64,000 nt of DNA from Anaerolineae bacterium (GCA_013178165.1 JABLXG010000001.1:143605-207604), one strand, 5' to 3'. Shown: positions 1 through 9,853, numbered from the stretch's first letter. Numbers and translations: made by a program. The notes: generated from the letters alone by a model not told the origin.

Positions 1-2
1 GA

Positions 3-365
3 CCGACGCTCACCCATGGTGAGATGACTTATGGCGCAGGCGTGGTGGCGGCGCGGCGCTTTGGCGCAGCCGAGATTATCGATCCTCGCCCGTATGCGGT
101 AGGCAGTATTGCCGAGACCTTTGCCAAGTATCCGGGAACGGGGGCGCTGCTGCCAGCCATGGGATACGGCGAGAAGCAGGCGGCAGATCTGGAAGCGACC
201 ATCCGCGCTGTGCCGGCGGATATGGTGATCATTGGGACGCCAATTGATCTGACGCGGGTGATCACCATCGATAAACCGTATCAGCGCATTCGTTATGAGC
301 TTCAGGAGATCGGCGCACCAACCCTCGCTGATATTCTAACCGCCAAGTTTGGCAAGAAGTCGTGA
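3..365 (+). CDS. C-terminal part of a COG2403-type predicted GTPase (5' end outside window)
   Basis: The reading frame is open from the first bases of the window, so this is the last 120 residues of a longer protein. The visible part starts PTLTHGEMTYGAG and contains DPRPYAVGS, a LPAMGYG motif and VIIGTPIDLTRVI before ending ITAKFGKKS-like. These are features I associate with the predicted GTPases annotated as cyclic 2,3-diphosphoglycerate synthetase-like (COG2403). The nucleotide-binding P-loop would lie upstream and cannot be seen. The biological role of this family in bacteria is poorly defined. The next gene starts within or just after its stop codon, so the two may be cotranscribed. Confidence 0.7.
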   Translation, partial: PTLTHGEMTYGAGVVAARRFGAAEIIDPRPYAVGSIAETFAKYPGTGALLPAMGYGEKQAADLEATIRAVPADMVIIGTPIDLTRVITIDKPYQRIRYELQEIGAPTLADILTAKFGKKS

Positions 366-381
366 GGTCTGCACAGGGGCG

Positions 382-1293
382 ATGTCGGCCAGCGCTAGAA
401 ACCTGCCTGAGCGGATCATGCGATTGGCGGGCTTTAGTGTGTTCCTGATCGGCTTTGTGCTGATACTGGTTCCGGTGGGGCTGGGATGGATGACGCTGTG
501 GGGTACCACCCATCCGCCGTGCAGTATAGGGCCGGAGCCAGCGCAAGTAGGGCTGGAGGCCGAAGAGGTGAGCGTCCCGTCACGGCATGGCGTCGCGTTC
601 CGCGGTTACTTTCTGCCGGGCAGCAATGGCGCGACGATCATCGTGCCGCCAGCCTATGGCCAGGATCGCGGCGGCTGGCTGCATGAGGTGGCCGTGCTGG
701 TGGCAGGGGGCTACAACGTCCTGACCTATGACAGCCGCCCGTGCACGGGGATGTCTCCGCACAGCCTCGGTGTGTGGGAAAGCGGTGACATTCTAGATGC
801 TCTTGCTTATCTGCGCCAGCGCCCTGATGTGGATATGTCCCGCATCGGGGCGCATGGTTTTTCCCAGGCGGGCGCCAGCGCGTTGTTCGCGGCGGCGCAG
901 GCGCCGGAGATCCGCGCGGTCGTTGCTGAAGGCGGGTATGTTGACTACGGGGCGCAGACACTGGGAATCGGCGGGCCACAGGACCCTGTTACAGCGCTGT
1001 TCAGCCTTGGGGCACGACTGGGGTATCGCTCCGCAACGGGGATGAGCCTGAGCCAACTCAAGCCGCTGGATGTCATCGCAGCTATTGCACCACGCCGTGT
1101 GCTGCTGATCTACGGCGAACACGAAGTTACGCTGGCCGGCGCGCAGTATGCCGCCACGCTGGGTGCACACATCGATTTATGGATCGTGTCGGGGGCGACA
1201 CATGGCTCCTACCTGACCAGCGCCGGCCAGCGGGCTTTCACCGAGCGTGTTGTCGGCTTCTTTGATGCGGCGCTCCAGCCTGTCGGGTCATAA
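382..1293 (+). CDS. Membrane-anchored alpha/beta hydrolase
   Basis: A 303-residue serine hydrolase of the alpha/beta fold. One hydrophobic helix (AGFSVFLIGFVLILVPVG) near residues 17-35 should anchor it with the catalytic domain outside the membrane. The nucleophile elbow is G-F-S-Q-A-G with Ser161. A Glu in IYGEHE is in the usual acid position, and His274 in GATHGSY completes the triad. ATG 382 follows AGGGG closely. A TTG at 349 overlapping the upstream gene and an ATG at 418 are alternatives; the TTG adds 11 unconvincing residues. Substrate unknown: the family includes esterases, peptidases and lipases. Confidence 0.75.
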   Translation: MSASARNLPERIMRLAGFSVFLIGFVLILVPVGLGWMTLWGTTHPPCSIGPEPAQVGLEAEEVSVPSRHGVAFRGYFLPGSNGATIIVPPAYGQDRGGWLHEVAVLVAGGYNVLTYDSRPCTGMSPHSLGVWESGDILDALAYLRQRPDVDMSRIGAHGFSQAGASALFAAAQAPEIRAVVAEGGYVDYGAQTLGIGGPQDPVTALFSLGARLGYRSATGMSLSQLKPLDVIAAIAPRRVLLIYGEHEVTLAGAQYAATLGAHIDLWIVSGATHGSYLTSAGQRAFTERVVGFFDAALQPVGS

Positions 1294-1334
1294 TCCTTAC
1301 AGGATTGTGAGAAATCTGGCAAAGTCTTTTCTTG

Positions 1335-1343
1335 TGCGATAAT
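1335..1343 (+). promoter_or_regulatory. Candidate extended -10 promoter of tpx
   Basis: TGCGATAAT is an extended -10 element in an AT-rich stretch between the hydrolase stop and tpx, about 55 bases before the tpx start. No convincing -35 lies 16-18 bases upstream, as is usual for extended -10 promoters. Confidence 0.4.
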
Positions 1344-1398
1344 CTTCTAATTAAGCTCAACTATATCTACAATATCTCTTCTGGAGGGATGAAGTTCT

Positions 1399-1911
1399 AT
1401 GGCTGGCAGGCCCGGTATGATCGTGCGCGGAGTGGAACATCCTGTACGCGGCGAGATGCTCAAAGTTGGAAGCAAGGCTCCGGATTTCGCGCTGGTGGCC
1501 AACGACTGGTCGATCAAGACGCTGGCTGATTACGGTGATAAGATCAAGATTCTGAGCGTGGTGCCGTCGCTGGAAACCAGTGTATGCGCAGCTCAAACAC
1601 GCCGCTTCAATGAGGAAGCGGCTTCGCTGGGTGAGGAAGTGGTCATCCTGACCATCAGCGCCGATCTGCCTTTTACCCAGAAGCGGTGGTGCGGTGCGGA
1701 GGGTATCGACCGCGTGGAGACACTCTCTTCCCACCGGGACATGAAGTTCTCAGACGATTACGGCGTCCATGATACAGAGTGGCGGATCAACCAGCGAGCG
1801 GTATTCGTCCTCGATCGCGACAATACCATCCGTTACGCTGAATATGTGCCGGTGATGGGGAATGAAGTGAACTTTGAGGCAGCCCTGGCCATCGTGCGGG
1901 AGCTGCTTTGA
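1399..1911 (+). CDS. tpx: Thiol peroxidase (atypical 2-Cys peroxiredoxin)
   Basis: A 170-residue cytoplasmic peroxiredoxin that reduces hydrogen peroxide and alkyl hydroperoxides with electrons from thioredoxin. The peroxidatic Cys63 sits in PSLETSVC, matching the family PSxxTxVC motif. The resolving Cys98 is in RWCGAEGI, the position that defines Tpx as opposed to AhpC or Bcp. Length is typical of the family. GGAGGG at 1383-1388 is ten bases from ATG 1399. The gene is monocistronic: its own candidate promoter precedes it and a strong terminator follows. Confidence 0.95.
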   Translation: MAGRPGMIVRGVEHPVRGEMLKVGSKAPDFALVANDWSIKTLADYGDKIKILSVVPSLETSVCAAQTRRFNEEAASLGEEVVILTISADLPFTQKRWCGAEGIDRVETLSSHRDMKFSDDYGVHDTEWRINQRAVFVLDRDNTIRYAEYVPVMGNEVNFEAALAIVRELL

Positions 1912-1938
1912 GCGCAGGTAATCGTCTGTAGGGATGTG

Positions 1939-1980
1939 AAGCTGGTAGCGGTCTGGCGCCGCCGCCAGCTTTTTGTTTTT
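1939..1980 (+). terminator. Intrinsic terminator after tpx
   Basis: AAGCTGG (1939-1945) pairs with CCAGCTT (1965-1971), extended by GCGG/CCGC inside, with a seven-base loop, followed by the T-rich run TTTTTGTTTTT. Confidence 0.8.
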
Positions 1981-2069
1981 TGTACTATGATCGAAGTGCC
2001 AGGCAGGGAACCGCGGGACGGTATCGTGCGTCTAGCATGCAGGACGGCATGCGAGCGAAAGAGGTAGCT

Positions 2070-5000
2070 ATGAACCGCAGAGTGCTGGCGACTCTGATGT
2101 GTGTGTTCATCCTGGGAGGGCTTGTGACGATCGAAGGTGAGCAGCACTGGCTTGCTGCTCAGAACGAAGAAGCGCTCCCTCCACACGTGATCGACGTCTG
2201 GCCGTTGCCCGGCGTCGAACTGAGCGGCGCGGAGCCGCTGACCATCACGTTTGACCAGGCGATGGATAGAGCCAGTGTTGAAACGGCGATGAGTTTTGAC
2301 CCGGCGCTGGAAGGAGCATTTAGCTGGCAGGATGATCGCACGCTGATGTTTTCGCCAACTGAGGAATGGCCGCGGGCAGCCCAGTACCGGGTCACGATCG
2401 GCACGGGGGCGGTTGCGACCAACGGCCTTCCGCTGGAGGAGGCTTACCGGTTTGAAGCGCGGACGATCGGCGCGCTGGCCGTGACCGTTGTGACACCGGA
2501 AGTTGGGGCCGAAGGTGTGGCCGCTGACGCGCGCATTGTGGTCACCTTCAATCGCCCGGTTGTGCCGCTGGTCTCAACGGCGCAACAGACGGATCTACCA
2601 TCCCCCCTGGTGATCGCTCCACCGCTGGCAGGCAAGGGTGAGTGGCTGAATACGTCCATCTACGCTTTTACCCCATCTGAAGCCCTGCGCGGCGGCACGA
2701 CCTACACCGTCACGGTGCCAGCCGGGCTGGAAGCCGTAACCGGCGCAAGGCTTGAAGAGGCGTTCCGCTGGTCATTCCGGACGTTGCCGCCGCAAATTCT
2801 GGATATTTCGCCCGGGCCGATGGAGCAGGGGGTATTGCTGGATCGCCAGGTACGGATCACCTTCAGTCAGCCGATGGACAAAGCCAGTACGGAGGCAGCA
2901 TTCCTGCTCCTGGGGCTTGGCCAACAGGTTCCGGGGAGCTTCTACTGGAGCGACGACGCCACGCAGATGACGTTTACGCCAGCCAGTCTGCTGGCAATGG
3001 AAACCATCTACACTATCCACGTCAGTCCGGAGGCGCGCAGCGCCGGCGGAGAAGCCACGCTCGACCGGGGGCAGTCCACGACCTTCAGCACGGTTCCCTA
3101 TCCAGGGATTGCTAACACCTATCCCCGTAACGGCACGTCCGACGTTCGACCAGGTAGTGGCGCCTCGATTGAGTTTCGCTCGCCGATGAATACGGAGACC
3201 TTCCGGAACAGGGTTGTGATTTCGCCGGAGACTGATTGGCAACCGGAGATCTGGGGTAATCAGTCGTTGGGTATCCAGTTTTCCGCGCTGCCGAACACCA
3301 CTTACATGATCACCTTTCTGGCTGGAGCGGAAGACATTTACGGGAATGTGATCAGCACGGATTACACATTCAGGTTCACCACTGGCGACATTGCGACCTG
3401 GGCCTATCCGGTCACCGGCAACACTGCTCTCGCGATTGTCGGCGCCCACCGGGAAGATACCCGCTTCCCGCTGGTGATCAGCGGCAGGCCGACTGTATCG
3501 TTTGAGCTTTATCGCGTGGCAGTAGAGGATCTCGCCTACGCTCTAAGTGATTACGCTGAGCGCGGGATGGTCCGCTGGGCACGCCCGGAGAACCTGGTTC
3601 GCGCCTGGACTCAGACGTTTGATTCGCAGGGGCGCGAAGGCGTCTCTGCTGAAGTACTGCTGGCGTCGGAGCAGGGTGGGCAGCTGTCTGAAGGTAATTA
3701 CTGGGTGGTGATGCGCGGTCCTGATCAGCAGGTCTACCAGTTCCCACTGGTTGTGGCTTCGCTTAACCTGACGGTCAAGCGAGCGCCCGGAGAGGTGCTG
3801 GTCTGGGTTACCGATATGGTCACGGCGGAGGCCATGCCCGGCGCCACTGTCACTGTCCTGCGTGCGGGAACGGCAATTGCTCGCGGGCAGACCGGTCCCG
3901 ATGGGGTATGGCGTGCGTCAGTTAGGGCCTTCAGCAGTGATGACTTTGTGACAATTGTCGCCCAGGGGCGCGGTGAGTACGGCGCGTGGTTCAGCTATTC
4001 GGAGTCTGATTTGCCAACCCGGCAGGGGTATCTGTATACCGACCGGCCAATCTACCGCCCCGGGCAGATAGTGTACTTTCGGGGGGTGTTGCGTGATCGG
4101 CACGATATGGACTACCGATTGCCCAACATGCGCTCTGTGCACGTCACGATCCAGTCCACGTATTCCAGCCAGAAGCTGTATGAAGATGACGTGCCTTTGA
4201 CAGACTTCGGCACGTTCAGCGGCGAATTCAGACTGCCCGATACCGCGCCGATCGGCGAGGCTATCATCCGTGCTGACCAGGCATCCGTCATGTTCACAAT
4301 TGCGGAGTTCCGCGTGCCAGAATACGAGGTGACGGTCACGCCGCAGCAGGAGGCGATCTTCCAGGGGGATGCACTCAACGCCCTGGTGGAGACCACCTAT
4401 TACGCGGGCGGAGCGGTCAGCAATGCAACAGTGAACTGGAGTGCCTACGGCGAACCGATCAGCTTCCCGTACTCTGGCCCGGGGCGGTATCACTTCGACG
4501 ATGAGACACAGGACAATTTCCACCATTACGTCGGGGATGGCACGGCCCTCACCGACGCAAACGGCAAGTTCTTGGTAACTACTGCGAACACACGTCCGGC
4601 GACGGTGCGACCGATGCGCCTGACAGTGGAAGCCACCGTTGTCGATGAAAGCCAGCAGGCGATCAGTGGGCGAACATCAGTGTTAGCCCATCCCGCCAAC
4701 GTGTATGTTGGCCTGCGCTCCGATCGTTATTTCGGCAAGGCCGGAGAGCCAATGCCAATCGAGTTGATCGCTGTGACCGCCGCCAGCGAGCCGCTGGCCG
4801 GGAAACGCATCGACCTCACTGTTGTGGAAATCCGCTGGTCGCGGGCGCCTGTTGAAGGCGAGTACGGGCGGTACACGTGGACGCGCGAAGAGATCGAGGT
4901 GGCAACGGCCCAGGTGGTTACCGGGAGTGATGGCAAGGCTGCATACCTGTTCACCCCGCCGGATGCCGGTATCTTCCGCATACGTGCTTCGGCCCTGGAC

Positions 5001-7937
5001 GAGTACGAGCGTCGCAACAGCAGTACGCTCCGCTTCTGGGTGATGGGTGGCCGTCCGGTGTGGTGGGGCGAGCCATCGCGCACGATCGACCTGATCGCGG
5101 ACAAGGAGAGTTACCGGCCAGGCGATGTGGCGCAGGTGCTGGTGCCGATCCCGTTTGCAGGGGCGAGCACGGTGCTGGTCAGTGTCGAGCGGGCCGGAGT
5201 CATCAATTATGAGGTGCGGCGCGTGGAAGGTTCCACGTTGCTGTATGAGCTGCCGATCACGGAGGCGCACGTTCCTACCATCTACTTCGATGTGACGGTG
5301 GTTAAAGGCATTGATGAAGAAAGCCTGAACCCGGACTACCGGACGGGCGAGATCTCGCTGGATGTAGAGCCGGTCCGCCAGGCGCTGACAATTACGGTCA
5401 CACCGTCGACAACGTTGGCTCAGCCCCGCGAAGCCGTGACGTTTGACCTGCAGGCCGTAGATGCCAGCGGTGAGCCGGTACAGGCCGAGTTCGGGGTGGC
5501 GTTAACTGACAAAGCCATCCTCGCGCTGCTGCCTCCAAACAGCGGTACGCTGCTGGATGCCTTCTATGGCCGGCAGGGGAATTATGTCTTGACCGATCAC
5601 TCGCTGTCGGCACTGCTTGACCGCCTGTCGGATGAGTATCTGGGCGAGACGGCAGCCCGGAGCACTGTTCCCGAGGGCATGGTGATGATGGGGGCCATAC
5701 CGACCATGACTGCCGCACCGATGGCGGACACAGGCGGCGCACAGGGTGGACAAGCTGCACCATTGCTGATCCGGGAGCAGTTCGAGCAGACGCCACTATG
5801 GGCCGCGCATGTGGTGACCGGTCCTGATGGCCGGGCGACGGTTTCCGTTGACCTGCCCGATAACCTGACAACGTGGACATTTGACGCACGCGCGCTGACC
5901 GTCGATACACGGGTCGGCCAGACTACGGCAGAGATCGTCGCCACGCTGCCGCTGCTGATCCGTCCGGTGGCGCCGCGCTTCTTCGTGGTTGATGATGTCG
6001 TGCAACTGGCAGCGGTGGTCAACAATAACACCGGCCAGGCGCAACGGGTCACGGTGATGCTGGAGGCGGCAGGGGTGACCCTGCAATCGGACGCTGCGCA
6101 GACGATCACCATCGAAGCCGGGGCGCGCGGGCGGGTCAACTGGACTGCTGTGGCCGAGGATGTCGACTATGTCGATCTGACCTTTATCGCCCGTAGTGAG
6201 CAGGGCTACCAGGACGCCAGCAAGCCGACATTGGCGACCGGGCCGGACAATACCATCCCTGTCTACCGGTATACGGCCCCGGATGTGGTGGGCACGGCGG
6301 GCGTGCTACGGGGGGTCGGATCGCGAACGGAGGCGATCAGCCTGCCGCCACGTCTGGACACTAGACAGGGCGAACTGACGATCCGGCTTGATCCTTCGCT
6401 GGCGGTGACGGCGACGGATACCTTCGACTACCTGAAGAACTATCCGCACCAGTGCATCGAACAAACTGTTAGTCGCTTCCTGCCGAATGTGGTCACCTAC
6501 CGCGCCCTGAGGAATCTGGGGATCCAGGACCCGGCGCTGGAAGCCAATCTCTACACGGCGCTGCAGCAAGCGCTGGAGAAACTGACTGCAGAGCAGAATC
6601 CAGACGGTGGTTGGGGCTGGTTCGGGCATATGGAGAGCAATCCGCTGGTAACAGCTTACGCTGCCCTTGGGCTGATCGAAGCTCGCCATACCGGGCTGGC
6701 AGTCGACGCGTGGATGATTGACCGGGCGCTGAATTTCGTGCGCAGCGATCTGATCCGGCCAGCCGTCGACACCCCTGCCTGGCAGCTCAACCGGCAAGCC
6801 TTCTACCTCTACGTTTTGGCGCGCGGCGGTCAGGGTGACCTGAATCAACTGTTGGCATTGCATAACGCCCGCCTGGAGATGTCGCATCAGGGGCGGGCCT
6901 ACCTGTTGATGGCTTTCCATGAGCTGTATCCGGAGCACGAGGCGGTGAGCGACCTGGTGAGCGATTTGGTCACAGGGGCTATTCTCTCGGCAACCGGCGC
7001 ACACTGGGAAGAGGAGACCGTTGACTGGTGGAACTGGGGCAGCGACACGCGCACCACGGCGCTGGTGTTGAGCGCACTGGCGCGCACTGTGCCGGATAGT
7101 GACCTGCTGCCAAACGCCGTCCGCTGGCTGATGGTAGCCCGGCAGGGCGATCACTGGGAAACCACGCAGGAGAATGTATGGGCGGTCATCGCGCTGACCG
7201 ATTGGATGGTGCTGACCGGGGAATTGCGCGGCAACTATGAGTACTCGCTGGTGGTTAACCGTGATACGCTGGCCCGGACGACCGTCACGCCGGAAACAGT
7301 CCGCGATGGTCAGGTGATTCGGGTGGCAGTCAGGGACCTGCTACGCGGGGAATTGAACCGGGTGACGGTGGCCCGTGGCGAGGGCGAGGGCGCGCTGTAC
7401 TACACGGCGCATCTGAACCTGCGCCTGCCTGCCGCTGAAGCGGAAGCCATCAGCCGGGGGATCACGGTTAGCCGCGAGTACTTCCTGACCGGAGCGCCAA
7501 ATGAGCCTGTCACAGCGGCAAAGGTTGGTGATGTGATCACAGTCCGGTTGACGATCACGCTACCGGAAGACATCTACTACTTTGTGTTGGAGGATCCAAT
7601 CCCGGCGGGTACAGAAGGCGTTGATGCTTCCCTGCTCACCACAAGCCGGTTGGTCGAGGGGCCACAACTGGAGCGGCAACGACAGGACAACTACGATCCG
7701 TACTGGTACTGGGGCTGGTGGTGGTTTGACCATACCGAGATGCGGGACGAACAGGTCAACCTGTATGCTGATTTTCTGCCGCGTGGGACCTACGTGTACA
7801 CATATCAAATCCGGGCCAGCCTGGTCGGCGAATTCCAGACAATGCCCGCCCATGCTTACGCCTTCTACTTCCCTGAGGTCTTTGGCCGCACAGCCGGGAT
7901 GTTGTTCACCGTGCAGGAGGCAGACAGGGCACAGTAG
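2070..7937 (+). CDS. Bacterial alpha-2-macroglobulin with thioester
   Basis: A 1955-residue exported protein. ATG 2070 follows GAGGT and opens a signal sequence (MNRRVLATLMCVFILGG). Four Ig-like Big_5-type repeats fill roughly residues 30-430, each with a T-F-x-x-x-M motif. The MG domains contain YTDRPIYRPGQ near residue 656, the hallmark of MG2. The A2M segment (TPLW, then LPDNLTTW) lies near residue 1240. The thioester motif C-I-E-Q is at Cys1462-Gln1465, followed by an alpha-alpha toroid complement-like domain. In other bacteria such proteins trap attacking proteases covalently at the cell surface. The usual partner, a PBP1C transglycosylase, is not adjacent. There is no clear lipobox, so anchoring is uncertain. 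A Trp/Tyr-rich patch (YWYWGWWWF) lies near the C-terminus. Confidence 0.92.
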   Translation: MNRRVLATLMCVFILGGLVTIEGEQHWLAAQNEEALPPHVIDVWPLPGVELSGAEPLTITFDQAMDRASVETAMSFDPALEGAFSWQDDRTLMFSPTEEWPRAAQYRVTIGTGAVATNGLPLEEAYRFEARTIGALAVTVVTPEVGAEGVAADARIVVTFNRPVVPLVSTAQQTDLPSPLVIAPPLAGKGEWLNTSIYAFTPSEALRGGTTYTVTVPAGLEAVTGARLEEAFRWSFRTLPPQILDISPGPMEQGVLLDRQVRITFSQPMDKASTEAAFLLLGLGQQVPGSFYWSDDATQMTFTPASLLAMETIYTIHVSPEARSAGGEATLDRGQSTTFSTVPYPGIANTYPRNGTSDVRPGSGASIEFRSPMNTETFRNRVVISPETDWQPEIWGNQSLGIQFSALPNTTYMITFLAGAEDIYGNVISTDYTFRFTTGDIATWAYPVTGNTALAIVGAHREDTRFPLVISGRPTVSFELYRVAVEDLAYALSDYAERGMVRWARPENLVRAWTQTFDSQGREGVSAEVLLASEQGGQLSEGNYWVVMRGPDQQVYQFPLVVASLNLTVKRAPGEVLVWVTDMVTAEAMPGATVTVLRAGTAIARGQTGPDGVWRASVRAFSSDDFVTIVAQGRGEYGAWFSYSESDLPTRQGYLYTDRPIYRPGQIVYFRGVLRDRHDMDYRLPNMRSVHVTIQSTYSSQKLYEDDVPLTDFGTFSGEFRLPDTAPIGEAIIRADQASVMFTIAEFRVPEYEVTVTPQQEAIFQGDALNALVETTYYAGGAVSNATVNWSAYGEPISFPYSGPGRYHFDDETQDNFHHYVGDGTALTDANGKFLVTTANTRPATVRPMRLTVEATVVDESQQAISGRTSVLAHPANVYVGLRSDRYFGKAGEPMPIELIAVTAASEPLAGKRIDLTVVEIRWSRAPVEGEYGRYTWTREEIEVATAQVVTGSDGKAAYLFTPPDAGIFRIRASALDEYERRNSSTLRFWVMGGRPVWWGEPSRTIDLIADKESYRPGDVAQVLVPIPFAGASTVLVSVERAGVINYEVRRVEGSTLLYELPITEAHVPTIYFDVTVVKGIDEESLNPDYRTGEISLDVEPVRQALTITVTPSTTLAQPREAVTFDLQAVDASGEPVQAEFGVALTDKAILALLPPNSGTLLDAFYGRQGNYVLTDHSLSALLDRLSDEYLGETAARSTVPEGMVMMGAIPTMTAAPMADTGGAQGGQAAPLLIREQFEQTPLWAAHVVTGPDGRATVSVDLPDNLTTWTFDARALTVDTRVGQTTAEIVATLPLLIRPVAPRFFVVDDVVQLAAVVNNNTGQAQRVTVMLEAAGVTLQSDAAQTITIEAGARGRVNWTAVAEDVDYVDLTFIARSEQGYQDASKPTLATGPDNTIPVYRYTAPDVVGTAGVLRGVGSRTEAISLPPRLDTRQGELTIRLDPSLAVTATDTFDYLKNYPHQCIEQTVSRFLPNVVTYRALRNLGIQDPALEANLYTALQQALEKLTAEQNPDGGWGWFGHMESNPLVTAYAALGLIEARHTGLAVDAWMIDRALNFVRSDLIRPAVDTPAWQLNRQAFYLYVLARGGQGDLNQLLALHNARLEMSHQGRAYLLMAFHELYPEHEAVSDLVSDLVTGAILSATGAHWEEETVDWWNWGSDTRTTALVLSALARTVPDSDLLPNAVRWLMVARQGDHWETTQENVWAVIALTDWMVLTGELRGNYEYSLVVNRDTLARTTVTPETVRDGQVIRVAVRDLLRGELNRVTVARGEGEGALYYTAHLNLRLPAAEAEAISRGITVSREYFLTGAPNEPVTAAKVGDVITVRLTITLPEDIYYFVLEDPIPAGTEGVDASLLTTSRLVEGPQLERQRQDNYDPYWYWGWWWFDHTEMRDEQVNLYADFLPRGTYVYTYQIRASLVGEFQTMPAHAYAFYFPEVFGRTAGMLFTVQEADRAQ

Positions 7938-7964
7938 GACCGCATCTCAGCGTGGCTGACACAG

Positions 7965-7996
7965 GGCGGCCTGCCCGCGAGCACGGGCAGGCCGCC
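7965..7996. terminator. Hairpin between convergent genes
   Basis: A perfect 13-base-pair stem (7965-7977 with 7984-7996, loop of six) lies between the macroglobulin gene and the converging permease gene. Its right arm reaches the permease stop codon. There is no T-run on either side, so it may act as a bidirectional barrier or 3' stabiliser. Confidence 0.6.
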
Positions 7997-8862
7997 TAAC
8001 GTTCTACCGCCATGCGCTTCTCGATGTACCGCACGCCCAGCGACAGGACGATAGTCATTGACAGGTAGAGGAAGGCAACCACGTTGTACGTTTCAAAGAA
8101 GCGAAACGTGCTGGTGGAATAGACTTTGCCCAGCATGGTGATGTCGCGCACGCCCAGCACCGATACGAGCGATGAATCCTTGAGCATGGCTACAAAGTCA
8201 TTGCCAAGTGGGGGCAATACCCGCTGGATGGCCTGCGGCAGGATGACATAGCGCATGGCCTGCCAGTAGGTCATGCCCAGCGAGCGGGCGGCTTCCATCT
8301 GGCCGCGCTCGATGGATTCGATGCCAGCGCGGAAAATTTCGGAGAGGAAAGCGGCATAGCCCAGCGTGAGCGCCAGCACAGCCCGCGCGGTGAAGTCCAG
8401 GTCGCGGACGGCCATATTCGCCAGCGAAGCAGCAATATCCGGCAGGATGCTGCTGGCTAGCATGGCCTGGCCGATAGTGTTGATCGCACTGACCAGGGCG
8501 GGACCAACGACAAAAGCGATATAGTACAGCAGGACGAGCATGGGCACACCGCGCATGATCTCCACGTAGAACGTTGAGAGGTGGTAGATTACCTTGTTTG
8601 CAGAAACACGTGCCAGACCGATGATCAGTCCCAGGATGAGCGCCAGGGCATAAGCAACCAGGGTCACATAGATGGTTGTGCCAAAGCCCTCACGGACTCG
8701 CTCGAAAATCACCTGGTAGGACTCGTTGGTGGTGATCGACCAAAGCAGCACCACGCCGATCAGAGCGACGATCAGCAGCCACCAGGGCAGTTGTGCCAGG
8801 CGATCAATTACGGGTAAGGCGCGTGAGCGTCCAACTACCGGGGATGAACTTGGGTGGGTCAT
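7996..8862 (-). CDS. Polar amino-acid ABC transporter permease
   Basis: A 288-residue inner-membrane permease of the HisM/GlnP/ArtM family. After a short cytoplasmic N-terminus there is a first helix ([15 protein letters not shown]), then the conserved [12 protein letters not shown] start of the transport domain. The cytoplasmic EAA loop is [20 protein letters not shown], which contacts the ATPase. The C-terminus ends in [10 protein letters not shown], typical of the family. The binding-protein gene lies directly upstream in the same direction, separated by a terminator. No ATPase gene is in the window, so it is either elsewhere or shared. Confidence 0.92.
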   Translation of the reverse strand: MTHPSSSPVVGRSRALPVIDRLAQLPWWLLIVALIGVVLLWSITTNESYQVIFERVREGFGTTIYVTLVAYALALILGLIIGLARVSANKVIYHLSTFYVEIMRGVPMLVLLYYIAFVVGPALVSAINTIGQAMLASSILPDIAASLANMAVRDLDFTARAVLALTLGYAAFLSEIFRAGIESIERGQMEAARSLGMTYWQAMRYVILPQAIQRVLPPLGNDFVAMLKDSSLVSVLGVRDITMLGKVYSTSTFRFFETYNVVAFLYLSMTIVLSLGVRYIEKRMAVER

Positions 8863-8881
8863 ACAGGAGTCCTCTTCTGGT

Positions 8882-8920
8882 CAAAAAACGAGGTGCGTTG
8901 CGCGTGGGGCAACGCACCTC
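8882..8920 (-). terminator. Terminator between binding-protein and permease genes
   Basis: On the minus strand GAGGTGCGTTG (8920-8910) pairs with its complement (8900-8890) over 11 bases, and a run of six T follows (8888-8883). It sits after the binding-protein gene and before the permease gene. It would let the binding protein be made in excess over the membrane part. Confidence 0.85.
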
Positions 8921-8943
8921 TGTGTTCAACTCAACCGCTGGTT

Positions 8944-9768
8944 CTAGCTCCCGCCGGTGGGGTCATAGAGGAAGAACCACTTGTTATTGAGGTAGTCAAG
9001 GTAGCCATCGGCCTTCATGGTAGCGAGGGCGGCGTTGACAGGGGCGATGAGGTCGGAGCCAGGGGTGAAGATGAAGCCGAACTCCTCAGAGGAGAGGGCT
9101 TCGCCGACGAGCTTGAAGGCTTCGGGGTTAGCGCCGATGTAGCCCCGGCTGGAGGCGGCGTCCATGATGACGGCGTCGACATCGCCGCTGCGGAGGGCTT
9201 CGACAGCGGCGCCGAAGCTATCGAGCAGGACGATACGGGGGTTGTTCTCGTCGCCATCGAGGACGGTGTAGACGGCGGTGTAGAAGGGGGTGGTACCGGG
9301 GACGGTGCCGATGAGCAGGCTGTCGTTGGCGGCGAATTCGGCGGCGTTGGTGAAGCGGTCTTCATCGGCGCGGACGAGCAGGAACTGCTCCAGCATCATG
9401 TAAGGGTCGGAGAAGTCGATGACCTCATCACGCTCGGCGGTGATGGTGATGCCATCCATGCCGATCTCGAACTGACCTTCAGCGACAGCGGGGATCATGG
9501 CGTCCCAGCCGATCAGATTCCACTCGACGACGCAGTTGAGGCGACGGCAGATCTCCTCCATGGCCTCGTATTCCCAGCCCATGGCTTCGCCGGTGGTCGG
9601 GTCTTCGAAGTTGAGCGGCATGTAGCCGTTCTCAGTCACCGCCACTACCGTTCGCCCACCCAGATCGGGCAGGCTGCCCCACTGGGCCTGAGCGGCTGGC
9701 TGCGGCGCGAGGCTAAACAGCAAGGCAAACGCAATCAGTAGCACAGCAAGACGGGTGTTACGCGGCAT
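8944..9768 (-). CDS. Amino-acid ABC transporter substrate-binding protein
   Basis: A 274-residue periplasmic-type binding protein of the SBP_bac_3 family. The signal peptide (LAVLLIAFALLFSLAPQPAAQAQ) is followed by the family opening TVVAVTENGYMPLNFED. The mature lobes contain GWEYEAMEEICRRL, the ligand-contact stretch GMDGITITAERDEVIDFSDPY, and VDAVIMDAASSRGY. There is no lipobox, so it is probably soluble or held by the uncleaved signal. A GGAGG lies just upstream of ATG 9768. Paired with the downstream HisM-type permease it should import polar or acidic amino acids. The exact ligand cannot be read from sequence. Confidence 0.92.
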   Translation of the reverse strand: MPRNTRLAVLLIAFALLFSLAPQPAAQAQWGSLPDLGGRTVVAVTENGYMPLNFEDPTTGEAMGWEYEAMEEICRRLNCVVEWNLIGWDAMIPAVAEGQFEIGMDGITITAERDEVIDFSDPYMMLEQFLLVRADEDRFTNAAEFAANDSLLIGTVPGTTPFYTAVYTVLDGDENNPRIVLLDSFGAAVEALRSGDVDAVIMDAASSRGYIGANPEAFKLVGEALSSEEFGFIFTPGSDLIAPVNAALATMKADGYLDYLNNKWFFLYDPTGGS

Positions 9769-9853
9769 CCTCTTCCCTCCTCGGGTATCTCAGGCCCCCA
9801 CTGAATGGCTCTTCGTAATATGTTACCACCGGATGCGGGCTTTCCAAACGGCT

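Noticed and set aside
8854-9741. Plus-strand 295-residue frame across the amino-acid binding-protein gene
   Set aside because: Antisense shadow of a clear SBP_bac_3 gene; low-complexity Gly/Asp/Val content and no ribosome site.
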